Source: Paeniglutamicibacter sulfureus
GTDB taxonomy: Bacteria > Actinomycetota > Actinomycetes > Actinomycetales > Micrococcaceae
Assembly: GCF_030512175.1 (NCBI RefSeq)
Contig: NZ_JAULBL010000002.1
Location: 2,230,149-2,294,148, forward strand
DNA length: 64,000 nucleotides
Direction of reading: 5' to 3'
Position numbers and translations under genes: made by a program. Positions 1 through 10,265 of the stretch are shown here, in pieces (within the stretch, counting starts at the first letter, position 1; the number at the start of each line of letters is the position of its first letter). The notes below the pieces were generated by a model. It saw only the letters and a program-made list of their open reading frames with translations. It was not told where the DNA came from and made no database searches.

Positions 1-2
1 TT

Positions 3-107
3 GCACGACGGACCGCAGAGGGACTGAGCTACCGCGAAATCAAACGATGCCTCAAACGTTTTCTCGCCCGCTCAATTTTCCGGCAACTGGAAGCATTTGG
101 GGCTTGA
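3..107 (+). pseudogene. C-terminal end of an IS110-like transposase (cut by window edge)
   Basis: An open frame entering from the left edge reads ARRTAEGLSYREIKRCLKRF, continues for a few residues and stops at 105-107. The block of the type EGLS-REI-RCLKR-ARxxFRxL is what I recognise as the extreme C-terminus of IS110-family (Transposase_20) proteins. Only 34 residues are visible, so completeness cannot be judged. An IS481-type transposase follows about 100 bases downstream, so the left edge is mobile-element territory. Confidence 0.5.
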
Positions 108-203
108 TTTAATCCATAAGAAGGGTCGGGGACAGTTTCGTGCTCGGGTTTTCTGGCAGTTTCAATACATGAGCCATCCACTGCCACCGCGCACACGCGG
201 GCC

Positions 204-1569
204 ATGATCATCAACTACGACCCAACCCAACCCGGCGCACTCACGATCAGTGAGTTCTGCAAAACACAGAAAATCTCTCGCAGTATTTTCTATCGAATCC
301 GCTCCCGCGCCTCCCCCGAGTCTGCATCTGCCCTCCATCCACGTTCCAGGGCGCCTCACCATCCTGCACGACGCTACGGACCCGAGGTCATCAACGAACT
401 GGTGCGCATGCGCAAACAGCTCAAGAACGATGGGTGGGACTACGGGCCGAAAACGATCCACTACGAAGTGACCATCCAAGCTACCTTCCCCGGCGGCGCG
501 TTCCCTCGATTGCCACGATCGCCCGGCTGGTATCAGACGTCGGCCACGTTGACCGCAATCCGCGCAAGCGACCGAAATCCTCGTACCTGCCCTTTCCAGG
601 GTCAACGGCCATGGCGTTGTGGCGGCTGCACGCCTTCGAATACCGTACGGGCAACGGCAAGGTAGGCACCGTCTACCGGCTAATCGAAAACGCAACTCGT
701 TGTGACGTCGGGTCATGGGCGTATCAGCAGCACGAGAATAGCCACGACGCCCACGAACTGCTCGCTCGGGTTATCAAGAACCATGGGCACCGAAGGGAAC
801 TGCTCAGTGACAATTCCAAGGCGTTCAACCAACTGCGGAGCGGAACGATCGGCGCGGTGGATCTCTTTCTCGCGTCCAAGGGGACCATGCCGATCAGCGG
901 TATTCCCGGGCGGCCCACGACTCAGGGAAAGAATGAACACTCCCACCAAACCCTGCGGCGTTTCTTGGATGCCAACAAACCGCAGGACCTTGCCGACTTG
1001 CGCAGGCTCATCACGCGCTATCGCGAGCATTACAACCGGCGCATGCCACACCAGTCATTGAACCAGTCCACACCCGAAATCGCTTGGCAGACCTTGGAAC
1101 ATACGCCGGCCATCGAACCGATACATCTGTCGGTGTTGGAGGCCAAGGCCGCCGAATACCTGCGTAACCGCAGACTCAAGCAGGTTGCCCTGGGCCAGGC
1201 GAGCATTGCGGTTTCCAAGACCGGCGAGATCATCGATGCCGGTTCGTTCCCGGAGCCTGCTGCCGGCCTGGCCGCGAATCAGATCTTGATTGAAGTTATG
1301 AGAGACCAACGAAAGGTCTTCTACAAGGGCCAGCACATTTCCGTGCCCTCAACATTGGCGGGCCGCCAGAATTGCCGTACCGTCACCGATGAAGAATTCC
1401 TGCTTCGGATCCTGACACCGGCGAGGTGGTCTTGTCGTTCCCGTTGCCGATGACGGCCATGCACAAGAACGGCAATGCGACGGTGCACTGGGAGCGCAAG
1501 GCTGAGAACTATCGGATGGAATACGCGCTTCGGGAAACGCAGATGCCCGAAATCTTCGCACAGGCTTGA
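204..1569 (+). pseudogene. IS481-family transposase, broken by two frameshifts
   Basis: The product would be an IS481-type DDE transposase. Three frames together give one protein: residues from ATG 204 (N-terminal helix-turn-helix, TISEFCKTQKISRSIFYRIR), a second frame from about 475 carrying most of the integrase core (SDNSKAFN for one Asp, GRPTTQGKNEHSHQTL for the Glu), and a third frame from about 1405 to TGA 1567-1569 (SDPDTGEVVLSFPLP, then HKNG and VHWER), the usual IS481 C-terminus. The first shift lies near 470-490 and the second near 1400. The first catalytic Asp, normally in a WQLDAFEYR-type motif, reads as His (WRLHAFEYR), another sign of decay. I did not find convincing terminal repeats. 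The copy should be inactive. Confidence 0.8.
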
Positions 1570-1774
1570 ACCAGATCACGGGCAACCCACAAGCCATCCG
1601 GCAATTGTTGGATGGTTTGTGGTAGATGTACACGAAGGCATGAGACTGGTTCTCCACGAAGTGGTGAGAGTGTCTACGACGTAGCGAGATCACACGCCAG
1701 GTTGCCAGAACACCGGTACCGTCAGACGCTATTTGGCATTTACAGCCCAGCGGTCGATTCGCCATTTCCTTCCG
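1570..1774. other. Non-coding gap between the IS481 remnant and kdsB
   Basis: No convincing gene. It probably contains the right end of the IS481 element (around 1620-1700) and the downstream region of kdsB, but no perfect inverted end was seen. Confidence 0.4.
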
Positions 1775-2518
1775 TCACGACTGCGCACCTTCGTGCTCGC
1801 TGACCCAAGCCTGGGCGCGCTCGTAGTCCTCAGGTGTGTTGATTTCGATGCTGCTGCTTACGGCGACGCGTGCAACGATGTTGAGGCCGTGTTCGAGCGC
1901 GCGGAGTTGCTCGAGATTCTCTGCCTGCTCCAGCGGCGTGGGCGTCAGCGTCGGGAATCGGCGTAGCACGTCGCGACGGAAGGCGTACAGCCCGAGGTGC
2001 TGAAGATATGGGTGGTCGGCTCCGCGTGGATTCGCTGGGATGAGGGAGCGGGAGAAATACAGGGCTCGGCCACGAGTGTCCGTGACAATCTTGACAGCGT
2101 TGGGATCGTCGGCGAGCTCGGGCTGAAGCGGCATCGCCACCGTCGTCATGTCTGCAGCCTCACCCTCGCGGAACGGGGCAAGCAAGGCGCCGAGCGCTCC
2201 GTGGGACACGAACGGTTGGTCCCCTTGGACGTTCGCGACAACGTCGTAATCTCCCGGCATCAAGTCGGCGGCTGCGGCGACCCGCTCGGTCCCGTTTGCC
2301 AGCGACGGTGACGTCATCACGGCAACGCCACCGAACCCCTGCACGGCATCGAAGATCCGCTCGTCGTCCGTCGCGACGACGACGTCGTCGAACTCGCCGC
2401 TGGCGATCGTCGCATCCCACACCCTCTGTACGACGGTTCGCCCGCCCAATTTGAGCAGTGGCTTGCCCTGGAGCCGGGTGCTCAGGTATCGGGCGGGGAT
2501 TACGGCGAGTGCTCGCAT
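1775..2518 (-). CDS. kdsB: 3-deoxy-manno-octulosonate cytidylyltransferase (CMP-Kdo synthetase)
   Basis: Activates Kdo with CTP to give CMP-Kdo, the sugar-nucleotide donor for Kdo transferases; cytoplasmic. The 247-residue protein has the family length (about 250). Visible signatures are the N-terminal nucleotide-binding block IPARYLSTRLQGKPLL (residues 7-22; the E. coli type is PARYxSTRLPGKPL), VVVATDDERI, the NVQGDQPF motif (classical NVQGDEP) and the late HLGLYAFRRDVLRRF and TPLEQAENLEQLR blocks. It diverges from kdsA across only 64 bases, so the two promoters share the gap. The match is strong enough to exclude the related NeuA/CMP-sialate synthetases. Finding it in a Gram-positive context is unusual. 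Confidence 0.93.
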   Translation of the reverse strand: MRALAVIPARYLSTRLQGKPLLKLGGRTVVQRVWDATIASGEFDDVVVATDDERIFDAVQGFGGVAVMTSPSLANGTERVAAAADLMPGDYDVVANVQGDQPFVSHGALGALLAPFREGEAADMTTVAMPLQPELADDPNAVKIVTDTRGRALYFSRSLIPANPRGADHPYLQHLGLYAFRRDVLRRFPTLTPTPLEQAENLEQLRALEHGLNIVARVAVSSSIEINTPEDYERAQAWVSEHEGAQS

Positions 2519-3947
<1,429 letters not shown>

Positions 3948-3961
<14 letters not shown>

Positions 3962-4925
3962 CGCCGCGTTCAGCCCACCACGAAAACACGCGGAAGCCGG
4001 CCGCAGGGTACTCGCCGCCGAGGCGCAGGGCGTCGCGGACCTCATTGAGCGAGTGGGCGCTGAATTCGACGCAGCCGTCGAGGACATTCTCGTTTCCTCT
4101 GGCCGCGTGATCGTGTGCGGGATGGGCAAGTCGGGTCTTGTCGGCCGCAAGATTGCCGCGACCCTCGCGAGCACCGGCACACCGAGTTTTTTCCTGCACC
4201 CGGCCGAAGCACTCCACGGCGACCTAGGGATGGCCACGGATGCCGACTACTTCCTTGGGATCAGCAATTCGGGCGAGACGCAGGAGCTCGTCGCCCTGCT
4301 GCCATTTCTGCTCGACAACGGCAACCGGATCCTGGCGATGACGGGGAACCCCACCTCGACCCTCGCGAGTCACTCGACCTTCCACCTGGATGTATCGGTC
4401 GCCGAGGAGGCCTGCTCGCTCAACCTCGCTCCGACAACGTCCACGACTGCCGCTCTCGCGATGGGCGATGCACTAGCGGTGGCCCTCATGGAAGCGCGCG
4501 GTTTCGTGTCGGAAAACTTCGCCCGTCTGCATCCAGGGGGTTCAATTGGGCGACGTCTCCTCGACCAGGTGAGCGATGTGATGATCACCAAGAAACTTCC
4601 GTGGACGACCGCGTCCGACGGCATTCTCGAGGTCATCCGACAGATCACGAAGAGCCAGCTCGGCATCGCACTGGTGTCCACGCCGAACGGCCCCGCGATC
4701 ATCACCGATGGCGACATTCGTCGGGCCGTGCAGGACCATGATGACGCTTTCTTCTCGCTCGTGGCAGCAGACATCATGACAACGACGCCCACGATGGTCG
4801 CGCCCACCACCCGCATGGAGGACGCCCTCGCGCTGATGGCCAGCCGGCAGATCTCCTCGCTGCTCGTCGGCGTAGGTGACGACGTGCTCGGGGTCGTGAC
4901 CAGCCAGCCCGCGCCTCGCGGCTGA
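3948..4925 (+). CDS. kdsD: Arabinose-5-phosphate isomerase, C-terminal end apparently replaced
   Basis: Interconverts ribulose 5-phosphate and arabinose 5-phosphate, the first committed step to Kdo. The protein has an N-terminal SIS domain (residues about 40-175; VCGMGKSGLVGRK, TGTPSFFLHPAEALHGDLGM, ISNSGETQE, LAPTTSTTAALAMGDALAVAL, HPGGSIGRRLL) followed by two CBS motifs (about 205-320). It is 325 residues, near the E. coli length of 328. However, after LLVGVGDDVLGVV the expected HxHDLLRAG-type ending is missing and reads TSQPAPRG. This coincides with an IS630 remnant starting just downstream. The SIS catalytic core is intact, so isomerase activity is plausible although the second CBS motif is clipped. 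Confidence 0.9.
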
Positions 4926-4982
4926 CTCGTCGCGTTCGATTGATCAGGATTTTAGTGGTCTTTTTTCTAAATCCGTTGCGGG
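4926..4982. other. Junction of kdsD and the IS630 remnant
   Basis: Short AT-rich stretch with a T-run (ttttttct near 4960) but no clear stem before it. It probably contains the terminal repeat of the inserted IS630-type element. Confidence 0.3.
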
Positions 4983-5423
4983 TCACGCGGCAACCGTGGG
5001 TTCATGCGCGGCCAGCCGGCGGAGGCGTTCGCTGAGGTCGTGCCGCGTGGAACTCTAACCGGAAGGGTCCGCCGTCTCGTTGTTGCATTCCTGGAATACC
5101 GTGATGCGGTGGGCCAGGACGTCCCGGTCCGGGTGACGGCGCCGGTGATGGCCTTGCATTGCAGGATGGAGAAACAGACTTCCACCGGGCTCGGCCAAAA
5201 GGCGTGGACCGGCGGGTGGACCAGGAGCACGTGGGGCCACGTCGTACCCATCCGGGCCACTGGAGGGGCCCCGGTATGTAAGAAATTGTTGCCCACGACC
5301 CAGAAGAACCGGCGAGCCGGGGCGTACGGTGCGACGCCCAGCATGGTAAACGTCTGCGGCGGGCATGGGGACGGCGAGGAGTGCCTGCGGCTCTGGCCGG
5401 AATTTCTCTTCGTGGCTCATCAC
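4983..5423 (-). pseudogene. IS630-family transposase remnant (C-terminal part, frameshifted)
   Basis: Reading the minus strand, one frame gives VHPPVHAFWPSPVEVCFSIL followed by QCKAITG, the classic IS630 DDE block (VH-PVHASWLNQVEIFFSIVQRK-type). A second frame continues as VLAHRITVFQECNNETADP (the AF-xYN-A-PF block), and a third ends RHDLSERLRRLAAHEPTVAA with a stop at 4983-4985. At least two frameshifts and the missing N-terminal half show it is dead. Its left boundary sits next to the altered end of kdsD. Confidence 0.75.
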
Positions 5424-5625
5424 CTAGTCGCCTTCCGCCGGTGGTTCACCGTCCTCGGTTTGGGCGCCAGCCACGACGACTATGAGGATTCCGTGCTGCC
5501 CACCGGGCCGCCGGCGGGCAGCGTCGAGGAAGTCCTCCACACCGCGTGCGGCTTATACTTGAACGACCCCGCTGCCTGGGCGGACATGTACCCCCGACGA
5601 ACCTAGGACAAAGTCCACCAGGTGG
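5424..5625. other. Unassigned remnant between IS630 and the methyltransferase gene
   Basis: A plus-strand frame ending at 5606 reads HHLVAFRRWFTVLGLGASHD and closes with LYLNDPAAWADMYPRRT, which looks like a genuine protein C-terminus. Its upstream part runs through the IS630 remnant, so no intact start exists. I do not recognise the family. Confidence 0.3.
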
Positions 5626-7629
5626 TCAGTGTCTGAAGTAGTCCCTCAGACCTTCGTTGGTCATGGTGTTCTCGGAGTGATAGCGGAAGTCCTTGGCGTC
5701 GCGGCCGATGCCGTCGTTCATCGTGGATTGCGACTCGAGGGTCGCGAGCGGGCGATCGACGTGGAACGCCACAATCGACTCGAAGAACTGTACTGACCAC
5801 ACGCGCAACTCCGGGTCATGGTCCTCGACAAAAGCGGAGAAGCGGTGATTGACGCCGTGCACCAGGTTGACGGCCCAGCTCACGAAGGAGGTGTCGCTCG
5901 GCCCGCCGAACTCCGACATATACGACGTGTGCGTGTCCTCGACAACCATTAGCCCGCCGTCCCGGATGTGGTCGAGCGCCGACGCGGAAGTTACGATCTG
6001 CTGGGGATAGGTATGTCCACCGTCGTCGAGGAAGATATCGACGTCTCCCACTTGGCGGAAGAAGTTCTCCCAGAACTGCGGGTCGCTCTGGTCGCCAATA
6101 TGGATCTCAAAGCCGTCCTCGCGCAGCCAAACAGCCTCGGGGTTGAGATCCACTCCAATGATTCGGGCATCCGCCCCGAAGAACTCACGCCACATGTACA
6201 GTGAGCCGCCGTTGAGGACCCCCACCTCGACGATCACCGGGGCCTTGCCGACGAAGCGAGAGAACAACTGGTCATAGACGGAGAAGTACGTGGTGTGCTT
6301 CAGACTCAAGAACGGTGCTGCGTCGTAGCACTCTCGCGCCCGCGAACCATTGACCGCCATAGCTTCTGCGAGGTCGGGCTGGGCAGCCGTCATCACTGCC
6401 TCACGATGGCCTGTCATCGGGGCGTGCCAGCGGCTTCCGGCGATCTGTCGCAAGAGCGCCGTGAGGCCCGACCACGATGGGGTGCCGAGCGGCCCCTGCT
6501 CGACGGCGCGGGAAACGAGGGCGGGCTTGATCGCGTCGGGGTCGGCGGGGAGGGCGGGGTCGAGGCGAGCGAACCGGGGTGTCTCGCCCCGGTCGCCGAT
6601 AGCCTTCTCGGTCGCGCTCTCCCAGTCGATGACGGGCACGTCCGTCCACATCGAGAGTTCCGTCCGGAACGCACGGGCCAGCAGAGCCGAGATGTCCTTA
6701 CCGCCGGCAGAGACGACGACGGCGGCGCAGGGTTCGAGATCGGTTCTCTCAACGACCTGAGTCAGAGAGGGCTGCCCAGGCACGTGGTCTAGCGGCGCCA
6801 GGATGAGCCCGGCGTCGGCCAAGCGTCGCGCTCCGTTCACTCCCATGTACCGCGACAGGGTGTCGAGCCATGCCGATCTGCCGGTGAGCAGCACTGGCCG
6901 GCCAGCGGATTCGGAGATTTTCTGCGCGAGCGTGAGCAACTCCCCCTCCACCGTCGCGACAGCACGGTCGTAGGCCTCCCGCACCTCGAGTCGGTCGAAG
7001 ACGAGGCCGTTGAGCAGTAGGTACCCGATCTGCGAGGGGTGGTTGCTGCCGTCGATGAACAGCCGTGACACGTCGTGCTGCGGTAGGCGCAACAGCGGGG
7101 CCAGATCGACGATGTCGAGGCCAGGGAGTGCGGCGGCGATTTCGTCGTAGTTGAACACGGGGTGCCGGTAGTGACCGTCGGCGATGTGGCGGCCCGCGAG
7201 GCGATCCTGGACCTGTCGCCCGAACACATCCCACAGCACGTACCGTGCCTGGTCTCCGTACGTCTCATGCCAGGCGCGCAGGCCCGCCAGGCCACGCTGT
7301 AGCATCGCCTGGTCATGTTCAGGGGTCATCGCGCCAGCAGTGACGCCCATGAATTCGTCGACCAAAACGCCAGAGGGCACTGGGTTCGCCAGGAGGATGC
7401 CGTTACCGAACCGGAAGTCACCGACGAGGACGACGACGCTTGCCTCGGCACCTGCCGCCTCAACTGCCTGCCTCAGCAGTGACGCGTGCCATATCGGCGC
7501 TCCGCCTCGTCCGATGAAGCGGTCCCACTCCAAAGGTGAGTCGACGACGCCGTCGCGCACGTGCCAGCTCCACCGGACAACGTGCGATGGTCCGGCGACC
7601 AGCGTGACGTTTGACGGGTTATTTACCAT
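5626..7629 (-). CDS. SGNH-like N-terminal domain fused to a class I SAM-dependent methyltransferase
   Basis: Probable polysaccharide-modifying enzyme of 667 residues. The C-terminal third (about 440-640) is a Rossmann methyltransferase: VIVEVGVLNGGSLYMWREFF (motif I), ARIIGVDLNPEA with the ribose-binding acid, IHIGDQSDPQFW, VDIFLDDGGHTYPQQ and MVVEDTHTSYM, like the CmcI-type methyltransferases of sugar and antibiotic clusters. The N-terminal part (about 1-230) carries LVAGPSHVVRW and FIDGSNHPSQIGYLLLN, resembling blocks I (GDSH-like) and V (DxxH) of SGNH hydrolases or acyltransferases, although block I reads GPSH. Its start overlaps the stop of the upstream 880-residue gene by 7 bases, so it is the last gene of a coupled operon. 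The substrate is unknown. The methyltransferase call is firm, the SGNH call tentative. Confidence 0.7.
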   Translation of the reverse strand: MVNNPSNVTLVAGPSHVVRWSWHVRDGVVDSPLEWDRFIGRGGAPIWHASLLRQAVEAAGAEASVVVLVGDFRFGNGILLANPVPSGVLVDEFMGVTAGAMTPEHDQAMLQRGLAGLRAWHETYGDQARYVLWDVFGRQVQDRLAGRHIADGHYRHPVFNYDEIAAALPGLDIVDLAPLLRLPQHDVSRLFIDGSNHPSQIGYLLLNGLVFDRLEVREAYDRAVATVEGELLTLAQKISESAGRPVLLTGRSAWLDTLSRYMGVNGARRLADAGLILAPLDHVPGQPSLTQVVERTDLEPCAAVVVSAGGKDISALLARAFRTELSMWTDVPVIDWESATEKAIGDRGETPRFARLDPALPADPDAIKPALVSRAVEQGPLGTPSWSGLTALLRQIAGSRWHAPMTGHREAVMTAAQPDLAEAMAVNGSRARECYDAAPFLSLKHTTYFSVYDQLFSRFVGKAPVIVEVGVLNGGSLYMWREFFGADARIIGVDLNPEAVWLREDGFEIHIGDQSDPQFWENFFRQVGDVDIFLDDGGHTYPQQIVTSASALDHIRDGGLMVVEDTHTSYMSEFGGPSDTSFVSWAVNLVHGVNHRFSAFVEDHDPELRVWSVQFFESIVAFHVDRPLATLESQSTMNDGIGRDAKDFRYHSENTMTNEGLRDYFRH

Positions 7630-10265
7630 GCCAGCGCCCCAACTGAGCGCGCCTTGAGCGCCGTCTGCTTCGCCGCGAGGGCGGCTTCCATATGTTCATG
7701 GATCGTGACCGCTAGGGGTTGGAGGTCGGTGATAAGAGGCTCGGTCGGGTCGACGGGTGCTCCGAGGATCACTCCGCCGTCGGCCAGCGCAGCGTGGCCG
7801 AACATTCGTTCCACAAGGTGGGCCAGCACACCGTCGTTCGCGCCGGTCTCCTCGGCGAAGCTCGTCAGGGTGAGTGCTCCTGGCTCGACGAGTGGGCGCA
7901 AGACCTCGGGCCGGGCCCAGAACATCGTTCCAGCGAAGAACCCCTCCATGGGGGGCGCCCCTAGGAGCGACGCGCTGAGGTCTCCCTCGTCGTGGTAGGG
8001 GTATTTTTCGAGGGAGAGGTAGTGCGGCTGCGGTCCGACTTCGTGGACGGCGGGGTCTGTGCGGAAGGCGTCGAGGATCGCCGCCACTCGCGTGGGGCTG
8101 CCGAGCAGAGCGTCGAGCGCCTCGCTGCGCCACAGCTCACCGAGATCGCGCCGGAGGCGGCCGGCATGGAAGTAGCCGGCCTTGGTCTGCAGGTGCAGAA
8201 TTGCATCGTAGTTGTGCTCGAGAACCGCGGGGAGCACGTCGAGGAACGGTCCGATGTCGCGGCCGCGGTTTACCGCCGGGTAGAGCAGTGCGTTGGGGTA
8301 GACCGCGCGCACCAGCTCCGCGATCTGGCGGTTGCCCCAGTCAGGCATTGTCACCACGAGGTCGAATCCCTCGGGGATATTTGCCAACTGCTCGAGGATC
8401 TCCGGCACGAGGTCGCGGTAGTACAGATGCGCGATGACGGCAATCTTGTTGTCTCGCGTGCCGAGGCCACCCCGGATCGCAGTGAGGCTGATCTGACGGC
8501 GAGCTTCGGCCGCCTTCTCTAAGGGGAAGTCGGGGATGCCGTCGAACAGCGGCTCAGCGGCGGCGACTAGCTCGTCGACCAGCCGTTCGACCGAGCCGAT
8601 GTTCAGACCACGCCGAGGCTTGCGCTCTTCGCGGAGACCGTAGCGCGCCCAGTGCCATACAGGATCCTTCGCCGCTTTGGCGACATCGCTATGCGTGGCG
8701 AGATAGAACGTCTCGTCGACGATTCTAGAGGCGCGGATGTAATTCTCCGCGGTTTCCGGATCTTCTAACGCCGTCAACAGCGCGTTGCGGAAGCTGTCGC
8801 CGTCGACTGCACCGGTCAGTGCGAGGAGTCTGCGGGCCGGGCCGGTGAATTCGGTGCGCGCGATTTCGGCCGACGTCGGCACGGTCGCAAGGGGCTGGGC
8901 CGCCATTACGACGGGTACGCCGAACTCGCCGGCTCCAGGGACAGAGCCACCCCTCACCATTCGCGAGCGGGCCTGGTGCTCCCGGGCCAGGCTGAACGCC
9001 TGGTACATGCGCTTCGCGATGGCCACGGCGTCTTCGCCATGCTCATGGCGCGCCGCGTCGAGGGTGATAGCAATGCTCTGGAATGCGTGGAAGTCGCCGC
9101 GAACGGCATCACTGACCATGTACCCGCCGAGCATGAAGCGGCGCAGCAGGCCAATCCCGTGCCGGTAGGTTGGCAGGTCGAAGGCGTCGGAGATCGCCTC
9201 GTCGAGGTCGGGGAACAGGCCCGTCGGCTTGTAGACAGCGTCGCCCAGTACCGAAACGACTTTGTCGTAGTACAGCGACTCGAACCCCACGGAGCTGTTG
9301 ACCGTCACCACGAGATCGGCCAGCGCGGCCAGCTGGGCATTGTTGTACACCGCCTTGGTGGCGTCCAGCCACACGACGTCGTCTGCCCAGGGTCGCAACG
9401 CGGCCCTGGCAAGGGAGAAGGCGAGGTGAGACTGTTTCCTGCTCTTGGCATCCGGATGCGTCTTGATGACTGTCAGGTACCCGGCGGCCGCGAGCTTCGG
9501 CACGACGTCGAGGACAACGTCTTCGACCGTCTCGTACTTGGAAAAGCGCAAGAGGTTGGCGTCGTCGTGGAGCTGGAGCGCAAGGAAAGCGATTTTCCGG
9601 GTGGTGCCCAGGATCCGTGTAGACCAGTCCCCACCGTCGACGGGGAGGAATTGCTGTTCGTAGGGCAGGGCCTCGACGTTCGCCGAGTAGCCGTAAAGCG
9701 CCTCGGCGGCCGACATCGGGTTGTCGCCGACGATGCCGCGCAGGTCCTCCACCGACAGCCGGGGGACGATCGCACTGCCGTTGGTGCCGAACGGGTCCAT
9801 AACGACGGTCCGAAGGAACGGGGCGCGGGTGCAGCCGAGTTCTATCGCGATGCGCGTCACAGGCCGCTCCTCGACGAAGCGGGTCACCGCTCCGTTCTCA
9901 CCCCAGTGGACGATGATGTCGTACGGGAAGACACTCCAGACGCGGCGCAGTACCCCGACGTAGTCGTCGGCGACATCGCCACCGGCCATGAGGTTCGACC
10001 ACGCCGGGATGCCCTCGGTCTCCCAGTCGCAGAGATGCCCCGCGAACAGGGCCTCCTCAGCGGGGCTCGCCCGGATGAGGCGTTTCTCCACCCCGGCCAG
10101 GGCCTCTTTCCCGAGAGCTCCGACCAAGGCGCTTGTCGAGTACATGCGAACGTCGAAGTCCGGGGTGGACCCCGCGAGCAGCGGAAGGAAGTGCCGAGCG
10201 ACATCTTTGAAAATCGTCGGGCTGTCCCGGATAGGGTGCGGCTCGACGTAGATCAGGACCCTCAT
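7623..10265 (-). CDS. Capsule-type (KpsC/KpsS-like, putative Kdo) transferase fused to an RgpF-like glycosyltransferase domain
   Basis: An 880-residue cytoplasmic glycan assembly protein. Residues about 130-370 show the pattern of capsule synthesis proteins of the KpsC/KpsS and GT99 type: LALQLHDDANLLRFS, TVIKTHPDAKSRK (the H-P pair), and VVTVNSSVGFESLYYDKVV then VLGDAVYK, matching TxxSxxGFEALLxGKPV-xxG-xxY. Around 510-545 is the short FYLATHSDV-HW-RYGLREERKP linker motif seen between domains of large glycosyltransferases. Residues about 605-850 are RgpF-like (rhamnan synthesis protein F): VIAHLYYRDLVPEIL, NRGRDIGPFLDVLP, YDAILHLQTK and FFAGTMFW. Characterised relatives of the first domain transfer beta-Kdo (established for KpsC/KpsS/WbbB); transfer of Kdo here is inference from that fold and the neighbouring kds genes. 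It overlaps the GT4 gene upstream by 4 bases. Confidence 0.75.
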   Translation of the reverse strand: MRVLIYVEPHPIRDSPTIFKDVARHFLPLLAGSTPDFDVRMYSTSALVGALGKEALAGVEKRLIRASPAEEALFAGHLCDWETEGIPAWSNLMAGGDVADDYVGVLRRVWSVFPYDIIVHWGENGAVTRFVEERPVTRIAIELGCTRAPFLRTVVMDPFGTNGSAIVPRLSVEDLRGIVGDNPMSAAEALYGYSANVEALPYEQQFLPVDGGDWSTRILGTTRKIAFLALQLHDDANLLRFSKYETVEDVVLDVVPKLAAAGYLTVIKTHPDAKSRKQSHLAFSLARAALRPWADDVVWLDATKAVYNNAQLAALADLVVTVNSSVGFESLYYDKVVSVLGDAVYKPTGLFPDLDEAISDAFDLPTYRHGIGLLRRFMLGGYMVSDAVRGDFHAFQSIAITLDAARHEHGEDAVAIAKRMYQAFSLAREHQARSRMVRGGSVPGAGEFGVPVVMAAQPLATVPTSAEIARTEFTGPARRLLALTGAVDGDSFRNALLTALEDPETAENYIRASRIVDETFYLATHSDVAKAAKDPVWHWARYGLREERKPRRGLNIGSVERLVDELVAAAEPLFDGIPDFPLEKAAEARRQISLTAIRGGLGTRDNKIAVIAHLYYRDLVPEILEQLANIPEGFDLVVTMPDWGNRQIAELVRAVYPNALLYPAVNRGRDIGPFLDVLPAVLEHNYDAILHLQTKAGYFHAGRLRRDLGELWRSEALDALLGSPTRVAAILDAFRTDPAVHEVGPQPHYLSLEKYPYHDEGDLSASLLGAPPMEGFFAGTMFWARPEVLRPLVEPGALTLTSFAEETGANDGVLAHLVERMFGHAALADGGVILGAPVDPTEPLITDLQPLAVTIHEHMEAALAAKQTALKARSVGALAW

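Noticed and set aside
204-1453. Two separate transposase genes at 204-665 and 434-1453
   Set aside because: The frames together with a third to 1569 reconstruct one IS481 protein, so they are one broken gene.
5004-5606. Plus-strand 200-residue open frame over the IS630 remnant
   Set aside because: Its opposite strand carries recognisable IS630 motifs; only the last 60 codons look protein-like and have no start of their own.
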